A stretch of 64,000 nucleotides of DNA from Flavobacterium sp. N502540 (GTDB lineage Bacteria; Bacteroidota; Bacteroidia; Flavobacteriales; Flavobacteriaceae). Shown here in pieces: positions 50,853 through 60,295 of the stretch; position 1 is the first letter of the stretch, and each line of letters starts with the position of its first letter. The DNA lies in NCBI RefSeq assembly GCF_025947365.1, contig NZ_CP110012.1:1550001-1614000 (forward strand), in the 5' to 3' direction. Both the position numbers and the translations under genes were made by a program. The notes below the pieces were generated by a model. That model worked only from the letters and a program-made list of their open reading frames with translations. It was not told the origin of the DNA and ran no database searches.

Positions 50853-52490
50853 ATGTATCCTTATTTCAAGAAGAAATTCATCATACCTGCTGTTGCGGCA
50901 GGGTTTTTATTTATCGGAACCAGTTTCAAAGACGACTTTTTTGAAATTGCCAAACAAATCGAAATTTTCACTACGCTGTTTAAAGCAGTAAACACGAATT
51001 ATGTTGACGAGACCAACCCGGGTGATCTGATGGACAAAGCCATTAAAAGCATGCTGGGCAGTCTGGATCCTTATACGGTTTATTTTAACGAACAGGATGT
51101 TGTGAATTTTAAAATCAACAATACCGGAGAATACACCGGAATTGGAGCTTTGATTTCAAGAAAAAAGGACCGTTTGATTGTTCGTGAACCTTATAAAAAC
51201 TATCCTGCTGACAAGGCCGGATTGAAAGCGGGAGACGAAATCATTCAGATTGGTGATGTTTTGATTGCCGATTTTAAAGATGATGCTTCGCAATTAATGA
51301 AGGGAACTAAAAACACGAAAATCAACATCAAATACCTCAGACAAGGACAAACCTTCACCACGCAACTGGTTCTGGATGAAGTAGATATTAAATCGGTTCC
51401 GTTTTTTGGAAAGATCGATGCTAAAACGGGTTATATTGTTCTGGCGCACTTTAGCAGAAAGGCATCCAACGAGGTGAAAGACGCATTGGAGAAACTTAAA
51501 GCGGACGGTGCTACACAAATCGTACTTGATTTAAGAGGAAATCCTGGTGGTTTGCTCAATGAAGCTATTGATATCTGTAATTTATTTGTTCCGAAAAATG
51601 AGGTTATTGTAACGACAAAATCAAGAATCGAAAAACACAACAATATTTATAAAACGACTAAAGAACCTGTTGATACTGAAATTCCTCTGGCCATTTTAGT
51701 CAATGGCAGAAGTGCTTCAGCCTCAGAAATTGTTTCGGGAGCTTTACAGGATTTAGACCGTGCCGTGATTCTGGGAAGCCGCAGTTTCGGAAAAGGTTTG
51801 GTGCAGCGCTCTGTTGACTTAACTTACGGAACTCAGTTGAAAGTGACAATCTCACGTTATTACACGCCTTCCGGACGTTGTATTCAGGCTTTGGATTATG
51901 CCCACAAAGACAAAAATGGTGTGGCTCAAAAAACCGATTCTAAAAACTTTAATGCTTTTAAAACCCGAAAAGGAAGAACGGTTTATGACGGCGGTGGTGT
52001 TCTACCGGATATCGAACTGGACGAAACCAAAATGAGTCCGATTACAACGGCCTTGCTAAAAAATGACGGGATCTTTGATTATGCTACCACGTACTATTAC
52101 AAAAATCCAAACTTAGGAGACAAAACACCAATCCTTACTGATGCTGATTACAGCAGTTTTAAACAGTTCCTGAAAACCAACAAAATTAGTTTTGATACGG
52201 AATCGGAAGTGGCGCTGAAAAATATGATGGCTGCAGCCAAAAATGAAAAAATAGACGAAACTATTGCTACGGAATACCAACAGTTACAAGCAGCTCTTGA
52301 AAAAAGCGAAAGCACACTACTGGATAAAAATCAAAAGGAAATCAGAAACCTGATACAGGAAGAACTGATTAAAAGATATCAGTATCAGGAAGGCTTGTAT
52401 CAATATTATATTAAAAATAATTCAGAAATTAAAAAAGCAGTAAACGTATTAAATAACCAGACCGAGTATAAAACGATTTTAAAAATGTAA
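50853..52490 (+). CDS. C-terminal processing peptidase (S41 family)
   Basis: A 545-residue periplasmic Ser protease anchored by an N-terminal helix (FIIPAVAAGFLFIGTSF). A PDZ domain (TGEYTGIGALISRKKDRLIV to GLKAGDEIIQIGD, about 90-135) is followed by the S41 catalytic region with Ser in LVNGRSASASEIVSGAL (about 289) and Lys in GSRSFGKGLVQRSV (about 314). It degrades or trims proteins by their C-termini, as CtpA or Prc. It is between DUF4349 and OmpA-like genes, gaps of 2 and 4 bases. Confidence 0.95.
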   Translation: MYPYFKKKFIIPAVAAGFLFIGTSFKDDFFEIAKQIEIFTTLFKAVNTNYVDETNPGDLMDKAIKSMLGSLDPYTVYFNEQDVVNFKINNTGEYTGIGALISRKKDRLIVREPYKNYPADKAGLKAGDEIIQIGDVLIADFKDDASQLMKGTKNTKINIKYLRQGQTFTTQLVLDEVDIKSVPFFGKIDAKTGYIVLAHFSRKASNEVKDALEKLKADGATQIVLDLRGNPGGLLNEAIDICNLFVPKNEVIVTTKSRIEKHNNIYKTTKEPVDTEIPLAILVNGRSASASEIVSGALQDLDRAVILGSRSFGKGLVQRSVDLTYGTQLKVTISRYYTPSGRCIQALDYAHKDKNGVAQKTDSKNFNAFKTRKGRTVYDGGGVLPDIELDETKMSPITTALLKNDGIFDYATTYYYKNPNLGDKTPILTDADYSSFKQFLKTNKISFDTESEVALKNMMAAAKNEKIDETIATEYQQLQAALEKSESTLLDKNQKEIRNLIQEELIKRYQYQEGLYQYYIKNNSEIKKAVNVLNNQTEYKTILKM

Positions 52491-52494
52491 AAAA

Positions 52495-53298
52495 ATGAAG
52501 CTTTACAGAGTTCTATTTCTGTTTCTTATTTACAATCTATCGGCACAACAAAAACCTATTGAAACTATTTATTTCGAATTTGACAAGTTCGACCTTACAC
52601 CAAAACAAACCGAAGTTGTAAACCGTTTTATTAAAAGTATCGACACCTCTAAAGTTGAGTCGGTACAAATATATGGCTATTGTGATGATCGCGGAAACGA
52701 CGAATACAACTTCCGTTTGTCTAACAATCGCGCAGCCACCATCCAGAACTTATTGGTTCGCGCGGGCTTCAACCAGGGTAAAATTGTTATTTTGGAAGGC
52801 AAAGGCCGTGTGGTTGTACGGCCTGACACTATCGAAAACTTACACGAAACCCGTTCCCGAAATCGGCGGGTTGACTTAATTGCCGTAAAGAAAAACAGCT
52901 TTGGAAAAGGAATTTACAACTCATTCCCTAACAAACTTAAAATTGGCGACAAGATCTTCTTAGACAATATTTTATTTGATATTGGAAGTTCAAAACTTAC
53001 TTTAAACTCTAAAAAGGAATTAGATAAAGTTGCCGCAATCTTAGAAAAACAAAATGGTTTAAAATTCGAAATCAGAGGTCATGTTTGCTGCACCCCTGAG
53101 ATCTACTCCGACGGAATTGACAGAGCCACCAATGAAAGAAGACTTTCCTGGAACCGTGCCAAAACAGTTTTTTATTACCTCAGCTCCAAAAAGATCTCCA
53201 AAAACCGAATGACTTATCAGGGTTGCGGGAATAAATACCCGCTGGGAAAAGGAGATAATCTGGATCGTCGTGTTGAATTTTTGATTACTAAGATTTAA
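52495..53298 (+). CDS. Exported protein with two tandem OmpA-like domains
   Basis: A 267-residue exported protein (signal MKLYRVLFLFLIYNLSAQQ). Two OmpA C-terminal-like domains follow. The first is about 24-130 (TIYFEFDKFDLTPKQTEVVN, YGYCDDRGNDEYNFRLSNNR, ETRSRNRRVDLI). The second is about 155-265 (ILFDIGSSKLTLNSKKELDK, IRGHVCCTPE, NRAKTVFYYLSSKKI, DRRVEFLI). It has no outer-membrane barrel, so it probably binds peptidoglycan on two sites. Last gene of the DUF4349-S41-OmpA operon. Confidence 0.9.
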   Translation: MKLYRVLFLFLIYNLSAQQKPIETIYFEFDKFDLTPKQTEVVNRFIKSIDTSKVESVQIYGYCDDRGNDEYNFRLSNNRAATIQNLLVRAGFNQGKIVILEGKGRVVVRPDTIENLHETRSRNRRVDLIAVKKNSFGKGIYNSFPNKLKIGDKIFLDNILFDIGSSKLTLNSKKELDKVAAILEKQNGLKFEIRGHVCCTPEIYSDGIDRATNERRLSWNRAKTVFYYLSSKKISKNRMTYQGCGNKYPLGKGDNLDRRVEFLITKI

Positions 53299-53394
53299 AC
53301 GACTATTAACGGATAACTTTTTTTCACGCAGATTAAGCAGATTTGTGCAGAATCTTGTTCCTTAAACTACCGTTATTTAGACTTTCACAAAAAC

Positions 53395-53445
53395 TTTTTG
53401 TCTTTGAACCTTTGTCTCTTTGTAACTCTGCACCTTTCCAACAAT
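53395..53445. repeat. CTTTGAACCTTTG-word repeat
   Basis: Runs TTTTTGTCTTTGAACCTTTG and TCTCTTTGTAACTCTGCACC, the reverse orientation of the 3664-3850 family. Only one arm is present. Confidence 0.6.
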
Positions 53446-53446
53446 A

Positions 53447-53893
53447 CTAGTTACGAGTCATCTCTATATGCTCAATATCATCTTCCAGATACATTTCGCT
53501 GGTTTGCACGAATCCGTGGCTTTCGTAAAATTTTTTTAAATACAATTGAGCTCCAATCGTAATCGCATCTTTATCAAAATTTGATTTTATGGCTGCAATT
53601 GCTTCACGCATCAGATCATGTCCCCATTTTCGGTCACGGTAATTGGCATCCACCACCACACGTCCGATCGAAGCATTATCAAAACTAATCCCCGCGTCGA
53701 ATAAACGTACATACGCTACTGTTTTGCCATCGTATTCCCCAATCAGGTGTAATGCTTTCTTGTCTTTACCGTCAAGGTCTAAATAAACGCAGTTTTGCTC
53801 GACTACAAAGATCTCACTTCTTAATTTGAGCAAATCGTATAGCTCGTTTACATTTAACGCCTCAAAAGGCTTTATTTTCCATTTTAACTCCAT
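53447..53893 (-). CDS. ElaA-type GNAT acetyltransferase
   Basis: A 148-residue protein of the ElaA subfamily of GNAT acetyltransferases. It has WKIKPFEALNVNELYDLLKL at the start, RSEIFVVEQNCVYLDLDGKD (about 27-46), and the acetyl-CoA site GRVVVDANYRDRKWGHDLM (about 77-95). It ends with AQLYLKKFYESHGFVQTSEM. Substrate not known for the family. Confidence 0.92.
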   Translation of the reverse strand: MELKWKIKPFEALNVNELYDLLKLRSEIFVVEQNCVYLDLDGKDKKALHLIGEYDGKTVAYVRLFDAGISFDNASIGRVVVDANYRDRKWGHDLMREAIAAIKSNFDKDAITIGAQLYLKKFYESHGFVQTSEMYLEDDIEHIEMTRN

Positions 53894-53974
53894 TTGCTCT
53901 TTGTTTATGGTTTTGGCTTATTGTTTATGGTTCTAACTTACGCTAAAAACAAAATTATACCAAATATTCTTAAA

Positions 53975-54011
53975 TATAAATCCCGATTACAAACTGCAAC
54001 CGGGATTTATA
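53975..54011. terminator. Hairpin after the DUF1579 lipoprotein gene
   Basis: TATAAATCCCG (53975-53985) and CGGGATTTATA (54001-54011) form a perfect 11-bp stem between two convergent/tandem minus-strand genes. T runs are weak, so terminator is the likely but not certain role. Confidence 0.65.
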
Positions 54012-54032
54012 CTTTATGATGGAATGTCAATC

Positions 54033-54671
54033 TTATTTTTTCTTCATAATGATTTCCATACTCTTGAACTCTTCACCATTTTTTACATCAAACATTTCCA
54101 TCTTACGTGTTTTAGCATCTACAATGGTATAAATTTCTCTGTAGGGTGTCTTTTTACCGTTTATGGGATTAACCATGTCGCCTTTTAGCTCCATACTTTT
54201 GGTACTTTCATCGTACTTACCCATTGCCACCAGCATACCGGTTCCCATATTATCGATAAAAGTGGTGGTGTATTCTTTACTGGCATTGTTATAAGCTAAT
54301 GTACTTTTACCCTCAAAAGCTTGTCCCATCATAGTTCCCTGATAATTTGATTCCTGATAACGTCCTCCAAGAATCATTTTAACGTTTGCTGTTGAAGTGG
54401 CTTTTTCAGGTTTCCCGTTTGGTTCTGACCAGAAGGTCATGTCACAATTCCAGGTTCCAACCTCATCGGCCATTAATTTATGAGGAGCCCCAGGCGTTGC
54501 ATACTCCTGCCAGGCTTTCATTTGTGCTGCCGAATCAACCGGTTGTTCTGCTATTGGTTCTTCTTTTTTAATACTATCAGAAGAGCCTACTGTTTCAGTT
54601 GCTGTCTTTGCTTCTTTTTTACAGGAAGCAAAACACATGACTAGTAATAATAGTGCAATTAAATTTTTCAT
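54033..54671 (-). CDS. DUF1579-domain lipoprotein
   Basis: A 212-residue lipoprotein (lipobox VMCFASC, Cys 17) with an acidic linker. The DUF1579 domain has EYATPGAPHKLMADEVGTWN (about 56-75), KMILGGRYQESNYQGTMMGQ, GKSTLAYNNASKEYTTTFID and NMGTGMLVAMGKYDESTKSM. The fold is a lipocalin-like barrel in the periplasm; function is not known. Confidence 0.9.
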   Translation of the reverse strand: MKNLIALLLLVMCFASCKKEAKTATETVGSSDSIKKEEPIAEQPVDSAAQMKAWQEYATPGAPHKLMADEVGTWNCDMTFWSEPNGKPEKATSTANVKMILGGRYQESNYQGTMMGQAFEGKSTLAYNNASKEYTTTFIDNMGTGMLVAMGKYDESTKSMELKGDMVNPINGKKTPYREIYTIVDAKTRKMEMFDVKNGEEFKSMEIIMKKK

Positions 54672-54854
54672 AATCAGCTGTTTTAATGTTAGTTGTAAAA
54701 CAAAATTAAGAAAAATTAGTTTGTCACCTCATTACTAAAAACTTAACAGGATTTCTATAAAAAGCTGCGAACTGGTAAAATTTATTCCATTTATAGAGGT
54801 TTGCCCCTTAATAAAGTATCTTTTTTGGACAGATGTCTTTCTTTGGGATGAGGC

Positions 54855-54940
54855 TTTTGCCCTTTCAGGGCGCAAACAAACTTCGCTATAGCTCGTAGTG
54901 CGTTGCACCATGCTTCTGCTTTTGGACTTTCAGCCTTTTA
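54855..54940. repeat. Dispersed repeat, copy 2
   Basis: Contains GCCC-TTTCA-GGGC (54859-54871), GTGCGTTGCACCATGCTTCT and GCTTTTGGACTTTCAGCC, similar to 41103-41191. It fills the gap before the DUF4837 lipoprotein stop. Confidence 0.6.
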
Positions 54941-54942
54941 TA

Positions 54943-55911
54943 TTACCTCTTATCAATTTTAACTGATTTTATAATGGCTTCCAGATCCAGCATTAGATCA
55001 CGTTCTTCGTTGGAGGGCGAATAACAAAATCCTTCGATTACCAGAATTCGGTTGTACATTTCGTCGACAATGGCATAGTTGATAAAAGGTCCGGCCATAA
55101 AATCATTCTTAAGCTCCCAGGTACCTTTAGTTTCAAAAGCTTTTTTTCCATCTAATAAAATCGTCGAGAAATAGGGAGCATAGGCCTCTCCTGTAATCAT
55201 ACGTGTTTTGGGTTCCTTGCCTTTGATGTAGTAACCAACCGAATCGCGCATTCGGATAATGTTGTCTACTACATTTGAGCTTTTCTCAAAACTGCGAATT
55301 GGAATTTGATAGATGAGCAGACTGGTATTCCCGCTAATGATGTCTTTTTTAAGCCAGATAAAGTTCTTTTTGTGCAACATGTACTCATATCCAACAGGTA
55401 TCTGAAGATCGATATGAAATTTGTTTTTTATAATGGCCGGATTCAACAGGGATTTACTGTTGTCCTCCTGAATCTTTTTAATTTCGGTATCACGGATTAC
55501 TTTGATAATTTGTGCGGAATTGAGTTCGATACTGCAAATGATATCATCTACCGATTTTCCGTAAATTCTAAAAGTATTATGAGGCAGCGAAGCACTGTGT
55601 GTGACTTCGAACTTATCAGCAACCGCTTTTTTTACCACAATAATGCTACGACTATCGGTAACAAAACCTTCCAGCAAACGAGCCGGATACTGGTTGATGG
55701 TAAATATTGGTTCTTCTTGTGTAAGTCCTAAAACCGGTGAGGCAAATTTATTTCGGATGCTGTCGCCCACTTCGCCATACCACAATTGATCGTCTATAAT
55801 GACGGAAATAGTATTGGTTTTTCCGGACACAGATTCAGTCTGCTTGTCATTTTTAAAGCATGAAATGAACAGCAGTGAAAGTAGTACTAATAAAAAATGG
55901 GTTTTATTCAT
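54943..55911 (-). CDS. DUF4837-family lipoprotein
   Basis: A 322-residue lipoprotein (lipobox LLFISC, Cys 18). The body has SVIIDDQLWYGEVGDSIRNK, EPIFTINQYPA, SRSIIVVKKA and a C-terminal ILVIEGFCYSPSNEERDLML stretch, which I recognise as DUF4837 of Bacteroidota. The role is unknown. It is 46 bases from the LysM transglycosylase gene on the same strand, so a cell-wall link is possible. Confidence 0.85.
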   Translation of the reverse strand: MNKTHFLLVLLSLLFISCFKNDKQTESVSGKTNTISVIIDDQLWYGEVGDSIRNKFASPVLGLTQEEPIFTINQYPARLLEGFVTDSRSIIVVKKAVADKFEVTHSASLPHNTFRIYGKSVDDIICSIELNSAQIIKVIRDTEIKKIQEDNSKSLLNPAIIKNKFHIDLQIPVGYEYMLHKKNFIWLKKDIISGNTSLLIYQIPIRSFEKSSNVVDNIIRMRDSVGYYIKGKEPKTRMITGEAYAPYFSTILLDGKKAFETKGTWELKNDFMAGPFINYAIVDEMYNRILVIEGFCYSPSNEERDLMLDLEAIIKSVKIDKR

Positions 55912-55957
55912 CCTCTTAAGTTATGAAATAAAACCCAAATTTATATAAGATTTTGAA

Positions 55958-57805
55958 TTATCCGTTTATTTTAAGTTTCATTCCGGGTTTAATGTCTCCG
56001 TCTTTAATATTATTCCATTTTTTAATATCGGAAATGGTTACTCCCGGATATTTTTTAGAAATACTATACAACGAATCTCCTTTTTTAACGTAATAGTCTT
56101 CACCCAAAGCTTTTGACGTTGCTTTTTTCTTAAACGAATCAATTGAATTGTTTGATGCAATAGCGGTTGTTACAGCATTCTCCTCTACAATTTCAGGAAC
56201 TGCTTTAGAAATCACTAATGTTTTTCCTAAACCAATATTATTTGAAGTTAGACTATTAAGTTCTTTTAACTCCGCAATAGTCATACCGAATTTCTTTGCA
56301 ATATTACCTAAGTTATCTCCGGCAGCTACTACATATTCCTGTGATTGCGCATTATTTTTATCTTTATCATCAGCTGAAGCAATAGCTTCCTCTGATTTTT
56401 TATCTATTGCAAGTGTTGCTTTAGCTTCTTTAGGATTTTTAACAGCTGCCTCTATTTCAGATTTAATTTTTAAATTTCTTCCAAAGGCCACTGAGTTTGA
56501 TTTCAGATTGTTCCACTTCTTCAGATCTACAATGCTTACGTTATACTTTTCGGCAATTGCTCCCAGGTTATCACCTTTACGAACTTTGTAAAACTGAATT
56601 TCTTTAGAGGATTCTTCTTTTTCTTTGGCTTTCGCCATGTATTTGGCTCTTGGGGCTGTCCTCATCGCCAGTTGAACCGGAATAGTTTTGTTCTGCGATT
56701 GGTAAGCTACATAGGCATAAATCTTGTCTTCGTTTGAAACAAAAGTGGCAATTTTCTCTTTTGGTAGACGCAGATAATGCTCCTCTCCCTGATAAAAAGG
56801 AACTACGTTTAATTTATACGATGGATTTAAAAGCTGAATCTGAGATTGCGGCATGTCTAACAAATCAGCAATTTGTTTGAATGACATTTGGCTTTTGATC
56901 TGAACAGTATCCGTTTCAAAATTTTTAACAACGGCTCTTTGTGGATTAATCCCGTGTTCTTTATGGTATTCAAAAAGATACATGGTGGCTAAAAAAGCGG
57001 GCACATAACCTTGAGTTTCTTTTGGAAGGTGGCTACGAATGTCCCAGTATTTTGTTTTTCCACCAGAACGACGAATGGCCTTGGTTACATTTCCGGGTCC
57101 TGAGTTGTAAGAGGCCAGAACCAATTCCCAATCACCAAAGATGCTGAACATTTTAGTCATATATTCTGATGCCGCGGCAGTTGCTCTAAGCGGATCACTG
57201 CGTTCATCGATATAAGAATCTATTTTAAGTGCGTATTGTTTTCCGGTTCCGTACATGAATTGCCAAAGTCCGGTGGCACCCATTTTAGAAACTGCTTTAG
57301 GATTTAAAGCAGATTCTACAACGGCTAAATATTTAATTTCTAAAGGCACGTTTTGTTTGGCAAAAGCGTCTTCAAAAATTGGAAAGTAATATTCTGATAA
57401 AGACATTAATCGTGAAAACGATTTTTTACGATTTTTAAGAAATGACTTTATGATGTTTTCTAATCCCTGATTGTATTCAATATTAAAAGGTGATTTCCCA
57501 TTCATTGCCTGCAATCGCTGTTTTAGCAAATCTGTAGGCAGTTCTTCATCAACTGTTACATCAGTGTTAATGGTTTGAATGTCTTTTGTTAAATCGTCGT
57601 AAATATCGAGACTTACTAATTCGTTCATCCAAAGACTGTCAACACGTGTTGCCAGTTCATTTTTTTTGAAGGTACTTTTAACAGAATCTAAATACGATAT
57701 TTTTACAACCGGTTTAATTTCAGCATCTGCTTTTGCAACATTCTGTGCGACCACAGAAATCGAAAAAAAAGCGGAAACCACTATTGCTATTTTCTTTACA
57801 ATCAT
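55958..57805 (-). CDS. Membrane-bound lytic transglycosylase with LysM repeats (MltD-like)
   Basis: A 615-residue exported cell-wall enzyme. I start it at Met 57805 (MIVKKIAIVVSAFFSISVVAQ) for a clean signal. The SLT domain at about 130-260 contains VPLEIKYLAVVESALNPKAV (catalytic Glu), SKMGATGLWQFM and ASYNSGPGNVTKAI. Three LysM domains follow (FYKVRKGDNLGAIAEKYNVS about 410, YVVAAGDNLGNIAKKFGMT about 495, and YYVKKGDSLYSISKKYPGV near the end). It cuts the glycan strand of peptidoglycan. Confidence 0.94.
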   Translation of the reverse strand: MIVKKIAIVVSAFFSISVVAQNVAKADAEIKPVVKISYLDSVKSTFKKNELATRVDSLWMNELVSLDIYDDLTKDIQTINTDVTVDEELPTDLLKQRLQAMNGKSPFNIEYNQGLENIIKSFLKNRKKSFSRLMSLSEYYFPIFEDAFAKQNVPLEIKYLAVVESALNPKAVSKMGATGLWQFMYGTGKQYALKIDSYIDERSDPLRATAAASEYMTKMFSIFGDWELVLASYNSGPGNVTKAIRRSGGKTKYWDIRSHLPKETQGYVPAFLATMYLFEYHKEHGINPQRAVVKNFETDTVQIKSQMSFKQIADLLDMPQSQIQLLNPSYKLNVVPFYQGEEHYLRLPKEKIATFVSNEDKIYAYVAYQSQNKTIPVQLAMRTAPRAKYMAKAKEKEESSKEIQFYKVRKGDNLGAIAEKYNVSIVDLKKWNNLKSNSVAFGRNLKIKSEIEAAVKNPKEAKATLAIDKKSEEAIASADDKDKNNAQSQEYVVAAGDNLGNIAKKFGMTIAELKELNSLTSNNIGLGKTLVISKAVPEIVEENAVTTAIASNNSIDSFKKKATSKALGEDYYVKKGDSLYSISKKYPGVTISDIKKWNNIKDGDIKPGMKLKING

Positions 57806-57915
57806 ATAACATTTTTTTAAAATTCTATAATTCAATAAATTACAGAAACCTTAGTTTTACAAACTTAAACAGTTTATTGAAGAAAACTATGTAAAAAAAT
57901 GTTAATTGTGATTTT

Positions 57916-59103
57916 TTAGTCCAAAATCGCGGCGATTCCAGGTAAAATTTTACCTTCTAACATTTCAAGCATAGCTCCACCTCCGGTAGAAACATAACTC
58001 ATTTTATCTTCAAAACCGAACTGTTTTACTGCGGCAACAGAATCTCCGCCACCCACTAATGAGAAGGCACCATTTTCTGTAGCTTCAGCAATATAATCAC
58101 CTAAAGCGATCGTTCCTTTAGCAAATGACTCCATTTCGAAAACTCCTAATGGACCATTCCATAAGATTGTTTTGGACTCCAGAATTACTTTTTTAAAGTT
58201 TTCCAAAGATTTAGGGCCTGCATCAAGACCTTGCCATCCGTCAGGAATTGCGTTTACATCTACTACCTGAGTATTTGCAGTATTAGAAAAACTATCTGCT
58301 GCAATTACGTCAACCGGAATGTGAACCTGAACTCCTTTTTCTTTGGCTAATCTCAAAATTTCAAGTGCTAAATCCTGTTTATCATCTTCACAAATAGATT
58401 CTCCAATTTTACCACCCAGTGCCTTAACGAATGTAAATGTCATTCCACCACCGATGATCATATGATCTACTTTGTCTAAGATGTTTTCGATAACGGTAAT
58501 TTTTGAAGATACTTTTGAACCTCCAAGAACTGCTGTTACGGGTTTTTCGCTATTTTTAAGTACTTTATTTAAACTTTCTATTTCTTTTGCCAATAAGGTT
58601 CCAAAACATTTTTCAGTTGGAAAAAACTGGGCAATAATTGTGGTTGAAGCATGCGCTCTGTGTGCTGTACCAAAAGCATCGTTTACATAAATGTCTCCTA
58701 ATGATGCTAATTCTTTTGCAAAAGCAACATCTCCGGCTTCTTCCTCAGCGTGAAAACGTAAATTTTCAAGCAACAAAACTTCTCCCGGCTGTAAATTGGC
58801 AGCAGCAGTTTTTGCTACTTCTCCAACACAGTTTTCAGCAAACTTCACCTGAACTCCTAATATTTCAGAAGCTTTTTTCAAAATGTGCTTTAACGAATAT
58901 TTGTCTTCTGCTCCTTTTGGTCTGCCTAAATGCGACATTAAAATTACACTTCCTCCTTGCGCTAAAATTGCATCGATAGTTGGTTTTGCCGCTTCGATAC
59001 GTGTAGCATCCGTTACATTAAAGTTTTCATCCAATGGCACATTAAAGTCCACACGGATAATTGCTTTTTTATTTTTAAAGTCGAAATCGTTTAGAGTTTT
59101 CAT
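57916..59103 (-). CDS. pgk: Phosphoglycerate kinase
   Basis: A 395-residue glycolytic enzyme that transfers a phosphate from 1,3-bisphosphoglycerate to ADP. The start at 59103 gives [20 protein letters not shown], the family N-terminus. Motifs are [65 protein letters not shown], and the nucleotide end [13 protein letters not shown] and [11 protein letters not shown]. It stands alone between the transglycosylase and SprF-like genes. Confidence 0.97.
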   Translation of the reverse strand: MKTLNDFDFKNKKAIIRVDFNVPLDENFNVTDATRIEAAKPTIDAILAQGGSVILMSHLGRPKGAEDKYSLKHILKKASEILGVQVKFAENCVGEVAKTAAANLQPGEVLLLENLRFHAEEEAGDVAFAKELASLGDIYVNDAFGTAHRAHASTTIIAQFFPTEKCFGTLLAKEIESLNKVLKNSEKPVTAVLGGSKVSSKITVIENILDKVDHMIIGGGMTFTFVKALGGKIGESICEDDKQDLALEILRLAKEKGVQVHIPVDVIAADSFSNTANTQVVDVNAIPDGWQGLDAGPKSLENFKKVILESKTILWNGPLGVFEMESFAKGTIALGDYIAEATENGAFSLVGGGDSVAAVKQFGFEDKMSYVSTGGGAMLEMLEGKILPGIAAILD

Positions 59104-59261
59104 TTGATAATTTTTTAATTTTTTCTGATAGAAAAACAAATATAGAACTTTTAGGGTTGCAACAAATTTGAAAAATATAAAAATAAACCCGCTGTAACAG
59201 CGAAAACGATATAATTTAGGAAAAAAAACAAATTAACTTTAAAAACGCTAAAAATGTTTGC

Positions 59262-60251
59262 TTAGTCGTGTACCGGACTTTGTGTACAAGGACAGTTACT
59301 GATCGCTTGTAAGAAGTCGAAACCAATAGTTACCGAGTGTGTCCCTGAATTGTAGGTTCCTAAACCGTTAAACATTAACTGATACGAATATCCAAAGTAG
59401 AACTTAGATTTCATAAAACCTACCATAGGTCCAACGGATAATGGTTTTGGGAACTGATCGTTTAAGAAACGATACGAAACCCCGATCCAGTAATAATCTT
59501 CGTAACGGTTGTAACGTCTGTACTTGAAGTTAAAATCGGTTGTAGAACGCCCGTCACTTGCAAAGTACTGGTAATAAACCGACGGCTCGTATTCGATACG
59601 GCTGTTTTCTCCGTCTTTAAAAATAAAACCGGAATATACCTGATAATTGGAAAGCAACCTAGGCTCTACTCCTCTGTATTTAGTTGCGTTTTTCTTTAGT
59701 ACGTTATTCGCATTAAAACTGATATAGAACATCTTGTTTCGGTACAAGGCACTTACATCAAAGTTGTTGTTTGCATTATAACGATTATCGGTTACCGCAG
59801 CATCAAAGATAGGGGGATTATTGTCTTTGTCTCCATTGTTGTTATAGAATTGATCAATATCAATACGGAAACTATTAAAGTTGTACGAAAGTCCGAAAGA
59901 CAAGTATTGTTTCGAATAATAATCCAGAATAATGTGGTGCGCAAAGGAGATCTTAGCTCCGGTCTGACGCGTATATCCATTCTTATCATTGTACACATTG
60001 ATACCCACTCCTGAACGATCCAAAACTCTAAAATCGGCATAAAGCGACTGGTTGTCCGGTGCATCTTTTATCCCTACCCATTGGGTAAGTCCATTGGCTC
60101 TAATTCTAAGGTTATCACCAATACCTGCAAAGGCCGGAGAAATAACAAAAGGATTATCGGCTAAATACTGTGTAAAAACCGGTAGGTTTAACTCTTGGCT
60201 GTAACTTGTTGTTACAGCCATGAGTACTAAAGATAAAATAAACTTTTTCAT
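59262..60251 (-). CDS. PorP/SprF-family type IX secretion membrane protein
   Basis: A 329-residue outer-membrane protein; start at 60251 gives the signal MKKFILSLVLMAVTTSYSQ. PorP/SprF family signs are LPVFTQYLADNPFVISPAFA (about 23-42), QSLYADFRVLDRSGVGINVY and a C-terminal beta-rich part. SprF-like proteins pair with SprB-type adhesins whose C-terminal domain is of type B, and they are needed for their export or attachment. The adhesin gene is immediately upstream on the same strand. Confidence 0.92.
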   Translation of the reverse strand: MKKFILSLVLMAVTTSYSQELNLPVFTQYLADNPFVISPAFAGIGDNLRIRANGLTQWVGIKDAPDNQSLYADFRVLDRSGVGINVYNDKNGYTRQTGAKISFAHHIILDYYSKQYLSFGLSYNFNSFRIDIDQFYNNNGDKDNNPPIFDAAVTDNRYNANNNFDVSALYRNKMFYISFNANNVLKKNATKYRGVEPRLLSNYQVYSGFIFKDGENSRIEYEPSVYYQYFASDGRSTTDFNFKYRRYNRYEDYYWIGVSYRFLNDQFPKPLSVGPMVGFMKSKFYFGYSYQLMFNGLGTYNSGTHSVTIGFDFLQAISNCPCTQSPVHD

Positions 60252-60295
60252 TGTAATAATTTTTTTAGATAACATCATTAGGGGCTCTTATTTTG

